Source of the DNA: Owenia fusiformis
Taxonomy: Eukaryota; Annelida; Polychaeta; Sabellida; Oweniidae
Direction: 5' to 3'
Length of the DNA: 64,000 nt
Assembly: GCA_903813345.2 (NCBI GenBank)
Contig: CAIIXF020000001.1
Coordinates: 13,039,915 to 13,103,914 of the forward strand
Part shown: positions 61,101-64,000 of the stretch, one piece after another
Layout of the letters: every line of letters begins with the position of its first letter
Numbering within the stretch: the first letter of the stretch is position 1
The notes under the pieces: model-generated
What the model was told of the DNA's origin: nothing
Databases searched by the model: none
The model's input: the letters and a program-made list of their open reading frames with translations, nothing else
Translations under genes and position numbers: made by a program

Positions 61101-63532
61101 AGTTGGTCTCGCCAGATTACGCTATTCATAGTACAATTAATTTTGCTTCGTGGAGGTGTTTTATCTGTTATAATGAGTTAGTTTTTAATCAATATTATTT
61201 AAAAAATACTGCAATTACAGAAATTATAACATTACTGCTTTGACAGACTACAAGAATTGCGAGATTAAATCTCAATTATTGAAATACAAAAGCAACGTTT
61301 GGAATTTTGGGGGTTTTCCTATCGTAAATGGGAAACCAGAGGACAATGTATCAATATGCAGAATCTGTAGGGAGGTCATGAGGTAAATTTTTTCCTCAAG
61401 TTACTGCTCATAGGTCCGGGAAAATGTATAATAAAGATGAGTTGAATACACCAAAAAAAGATCTCTTTACTTGGTGTATGACTATTCGACTCGATCTTTT
61501 TATGCATTTTCCCTGGGCTATGTTACTGCTTGTGCTACATGTAGATCTCAGGTCTTATCTGACAAAAATCTTATCAAGGACAGAAAAATCTAAAGTTTAA
61601 AATTTAAAGTGGGCCACTAGGCCAATAAACTTTGCTTTGTCAAGTCAATTTAATAAAAAAGGATAGTGGGACCAGAACCAGAACTGAACCGTGAACCTAA
61701 AAACCGTGACCGAACCGAACCGTTGGAATTTTGAACCGTTTGACCCTACTATTTATGTGTGTACTTCATGGGAATACGATTCTCGGGGAAACAAAAGACA
61801 AATACTTTTTATATGTCCAAAATGAGCCATTTGATTGATACATACACTAAATAGTTTCATGAATAACATCTACAAAGTATATCTAATAGTAATTTTCAAT
61901 TTCAATGGTGAAACTTCCCTGGTTACGATTATACGGGAAATCATCACGAGACGAAGATCGTTCGCCTTCCTGGCTTACCTCTGAATCGTGTACCTGGTAA
62001 TCTCTTTATATAGTTTAGCGAGAATGCTGCGCCTGCGCAGTATTAAACTTTGGCGCACACTTTAAGTGATTCTATTTTATTTATAACTGACTTCTTTCTT
62101 CTGTGCACTTTTAGGTTGACAAAGAGGTTGTCATAGTTACTTCATATGAAACTGGTATGAGAACAGCACACAGTTTTATAGCTGTCTATTTGCAAAAGTG
62201 AGTACATTCTAATGTCACCACCAAAGTGGTTACATATTGTTATAGTTTTCGACTTTTTAAGGACTGTGTTCAGTGGTCAGCATTCAGCAGTTGGTTGGCA
62301 GTTTGTGTGCTTGTAACAAATGGCAGTCTGTAACATTTTACATGTTAATAACGTGTTTGGTTCTAAATGTTAGGACAGGTTATATAATACAGGTCTCCTA
62401 ATTAATAGTGATGCAATTTGTCAGAATTTGGGGTATTGAGTTATCTGCATAATTGATTTTCTACATATCTTCAAATTTCTTAATCTTCTAGAGGGTATGA
62501 ACAGAGTCAATTGTAATGAGTGTCTTTCAAGAGTATGCGATTTCTATATGTTTGCATCTATATTTATAATGAAATAAATGATTCGTTAATTTTAGATGTG
62601 CAATGAAGGGGGAAGATGTTGATTATCGTCCACTGTTTGAGAACTTTGTTCAGGATTTATTGACAACAGTGAATAAACCTGAATGGCCTGCAGCTGAACT
62701 CATGTTGAGTCTCTTAGGAAAACTACTGGTAAGTCTACATTTTATAGAACCAGATCAGTCAATAATTATACCAAAATTGAAGTTGTGTTCTGTTTCAAGT
62801 CTCTTAGGAAAACTACTTGTGAGTCTTCTATAGAATTATGACCAGTTCATACCCTAAACATTGAAGCAATGTACATTGAATTTTATCAAGTCACCAAAAA
62901 GGTAAAAATCACTGAAAAGTAAACCACCAAAAGGAAAATATATTTAAAAAAAACCTACAAGTAAGAAAGACATTATAGGTTAACGAAAAGTACTATAGAG
63001 AAAATAATATTTTCATTCTGCTATATTTTAATTATACTGATCGGCATTTATAATAAGTGTGTCTGTTATCCTGTGCTCTTGTTAAATGTTATGTGAAATT
63101 ATACTTGTCAGCTTTTTTGGCATCTTATCCAGTATCTTTGAACCACATTTTTTGTCTTTCAGGTTCAACAGTTCAGTAACAAGTCAGTGGACATGTCTAT
63201 GCGTGTGGCCTCTCTGGATTACTTGGGCATTGTGGCTGCAAGGTTGCGCAAGGATGCTGTCACCAGTCAGCTAGACAAGACAGGCATTGATGATGTTATC
63301 CAGAGGGTAAGGAAATGTGATAAAATGGGAAAACTTCAAGAAACAAAAAAGAAACAAAACAATTTGGAGAAACCATAAAAGTTGTGCCTGTTTAAAGCTG
63401 ATACAAAACATGAAATAACAAAAATTTTCATTTCTTAATTTTTTGTTATTTTAGATGTATGAGAATAACAGCGATGATGAAGATTCAGAGAAAGAAGAAG
63501 ATGGTTCAAAAAGTGGAAGAAAAAGCCCCAAG
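46187..63532 (+). CDS. NIPBL: NIPBL/Scc2 cohesin loader, N-terminal part
   Basis: Loads cohesin on chromatin together with MAU2. Exons: 46187-46262, 48437-48605, 48808-48920, 49105-49192, 49332-49450, 49920-49985, 50362-50663, 50920-51063, 52527-52563, 53020-53277, 54482-54559, 54810-54986, 55296-55370, 55715-55879, 56007-56113, 57296-57382, 58443-58677, 58962-59116, 59369-59550, 60161-60296, 62115-62197, 62596-62728, 63163-63306, 63455-63532: 1069 codons in consistent phase, continuing past the window. The start (NGEVPSVPITTLAGITSLTD, LLPELPLPSPLP, IVSQLVNALSQ) matches the MAU2-binding N-terminus of NIPBL. Next are QSPYQ-type and Ser/Lys/Arg-rich disordered stretches, then RQVQSTLTIEELMETPQF, helical-repeat sequence (NVSELQLNALKLVTSIFSHY; MRVASLDYLGIVAARLRKD) and an acidic loop (NNSDDEDSEKEEDG). 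An in-frame Met four codons later is an alternative start. Confidence 0.96.
46290..48140. mobile_element. Composite repeat filling NIPBL intron 1
   Basis: The head GTCACCAACAAGAAGTGGTGG and tail CAACCAGGTGGTGACATTTT are roughly inverted. Inside, GGCTCACAGAGTGAGCC and GGATCGACCAGGCATCCGTC start a second repeat that ends near 47475 with a CAGGACC..GGGTCCT hairpin. From 47476 to 48070 the words CTTCAATGACCTTCTCAAGG, TTCAAATCTGACTTTAG and CTTGCTTCAAATTGACC recur, with a larger period near 300 bp. No coding. Confidence 0.6.
51193..52282 (+). mobile_element. Mariner-like relic in a NIPBL intron
   Basis: Flanked by TA, with ends CGAGGGGTGATCCAAAAGTC and its inverse. On the plus strand PYSLMALCDFLPF near 51720 is a decayed mariner PYSPDLAPCDFFLF block, and KWYEKCVQIHGKYVEK near 51890 matches the enzyme C-terminus. 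Stops and frameshifts show it is inactive. Confidence 0.82.
53782..54242. mobile_element. hAT-type MITE 3 (duplication CTGTTTAC)
   Basis: Perfect 8-bp duplication at 53774-53781 and 54243-54250. The ends TAGGGGTGAGACGA and the inverse of TAGGGGTGAGACGA are inverted, and the ends hold clustered ATTCGAGTC words. No coding. Confidence 0.88.
55515..55621. repeat. Short copy of the GTCACCACC repeat family
   Basis: The head ATGTCACCACCACCAGCAGT and tail AGTGGTGACATTTTGTCATG match the ends of the intron-1 repeat at 46290-48140. Related pieces lie near 58830, 36755, 31300, 28490 and 62211-62350. A dispersed non-coding family. Confidence 0.6.
56253..57084. mobile_element. TTAA-flanked MITE, family 1 copy 2
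   Basis: 832 bp between TTAA (56249-56252) and TTAA (57085-57088), in a NIPBL intron. Nearly identical to the reverse complement of 8083-8916, which implies recent movement. No coding. Confidence 0.85.
59591..59998. mobile_element. piggyBac-type MITE (TTAA, CCC ends)
   Basis: TTAA at 59587-59590 and 59999-60002. The ends CCCTTAAACGGTTAGG and CCTAACCATTTAAGGG are inverted. TTAA next to CCC is the classic piggyBac end. A run of 11 C lies near the left end. Lies in a NIPBL intron. Confidence 0.82.
60795..61748 (+). mobile_element. hAT-type element 4 with BED zinc-finger remnant (duplication CTATTTAT)
   Basis: Perfect 8-bp duplication at 60787-60794 and 61749-61756. The ends TAGGGGTCAAACGGTT and AACCGTTTGACCCTA are inverted. 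Inside, 61264-61386 reads open on the plus strand with SNVWNFGGFPI, then VSICRICREVMR and stop. This is a BED-type finger fragment (VW..FGF, C..C), the N-terminal DNA-binding module of hAT transposases. The catalytic part is absent. Confidence 0.85.
62211..62350. repeat. GTCACCACC-family repeat fragment
   Basis: ATGTCACCACCAAAGTGGTT, ATATTGTTATAG and ACATGTTAATAACGTGTTTGG align with the head and tail of the family seen at 46290-48140 and 55515-55621. Non-coding. Confidence 0.5.
62708..62826 (+). repeat. NIPBL: Duplicated exon end with second 5' splice site in NIPBL
   Basis: AGTCTCTTAGGAAAACTACT plus a donor occurs at the true exon end (62728|GTAAGT) and again 90 nt later (62818|GTGAGT). The 90 nt between are open and in frame. 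Using the second donor would insert 30 residues starting VSLHFIEPDQ and ending SSLLGKLL. Confidence 0.8.
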
Positions 63533-63620
63533 GTAAAACATAAAACCATTGATTGCCATTGCACTTTGAATTAGGAATTTCTTGCACTATCAATGTAAAT
63601 AATACACTCCCATGAATTTT

Positions 63621-64000
63621 AGGTTTGGTATACTGATACCTATACTAAAGGCAGGAAATAAAGATCCTTGTAATAAAGACAATTCCAGAGGCATCACTCT
63701 GATGAACATGTTGCGTAAAGTGTACGATCATATTGTGTTAAAAAGAATTGGATCCCTTGCAAAAAATATTATGCCTAACTTACAAGGTGCTTCTCAGAGT
63801 CATTGCTCTGCTGTTCATACTTCCCTTTTAGTTCAGGAAACCATTGCCCACAATGTCGAAAAGCATAGAAATGTAATATTAGCCACATTAGATATTAGAA
63901 AAGCATTTGACACCGTTTGGTTAGATGGATTGATGGTCAAACTACATAAACTTGGTATCCGTGGCAAACTGTGGCGTATGCTTTATGATAATTACCATAA
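63621..64000 (+). mobile_element. Non-LTR retrotransposon (LINE) reverse-transcriptase fragment
   Basis: An open frame runs to the window edge with LIPILKAGNKDP, NSRGITLMNMLRKVYDHI and the RT block LDIRKAFDTVWLDGL, then LGIRGKLWRMLYD. These are the early RT motifs of Jockey/CR1-like LINEs; the catalytic YADD-type box would lie beyond 64000. It begins abruptly near 63621 in the NIPBL intron, as a 5'-truncated insertion would. Same strand as NIPBL. Whether it is intact downstream is unknown. Confidence 0.85.

Overview
This is an AT-rich animal nuclear sequence. Its genes carry many short exons with GT-AG introns, and exon phases match from one exon to the next. The gene families (receptor guanylyl cyclase, GH18 chitinase with a chitin-binding domain, SCPx thiolase, NIPBL cohesin loader) are metazoan. 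The repeat style (many palindromic MITEs, hAT and mariner relics, LINE fragments) suggests a lophotrochozoan, most likely a bivalve-like mollusc. That species-level call is inference.

Layout: (1) 1-13301, + strand: 3' part of a membrane receptor guanylyl cyclase. The window holds the end of the ligand-binding domain, the membrane helix, the kinase-homology domain, the linker coil and the complete cyclase domain; 5' exons are missing. (2) 13302-17986: gene-free, with MITE-like inverted repeats. (3) 17987-23860, + strand: a GH18 chitinase with two possible 3' ends, one with a basic tail and a GPI-signal-like C-terminus, the other with a CBM14 chitin-binding domain. (4) 23861-27867: gene-free, with a 35-37 bp tandem array. 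(5) 27868-42017, - strand: complete SCPx (peroxisomal 3-oxoacyl-CoA thiolase fused to sterol carrier protein 2) ending in the peroxisomal signal SKL. (6) 42018-46186: gene-free spacer between divergent genes, filled with nested transposons. (7) 46187-63532, + strand: N-terminal 1069 codons of NIPBL (cohesin loader), continuing past the window. (8) 63621-64000: an open LINE reverse-transcriptase fragment in a NIPBL intron.

The four genes have unrelated jobs (cGMP signalling, chitin turnover, peroxisomal lipid metabolism, chromosome cohesion) and there is no operon-like logic. The most notable signals are two independent pairs of tandemly duplicated, phase-matched exons that look mutually exclusive: one in the cyclase kinase-homology domain, separated by only 42 nt, and one in the SCPx thiolase domain, where both exons are exactly 127 nt. 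Others are a missing catalytic arginine in the cyclase, an exon-internal splice donor that would swap the chitinase C-terminus, a 69-bp tandem array that multiplies a splice acceptor, and an in-frame duplicated 5' splice site in NIPBL. Four hAT-like elements with perfect 8-bp target duplications and six TTAA-flanked MITEs can be delimited to the base.
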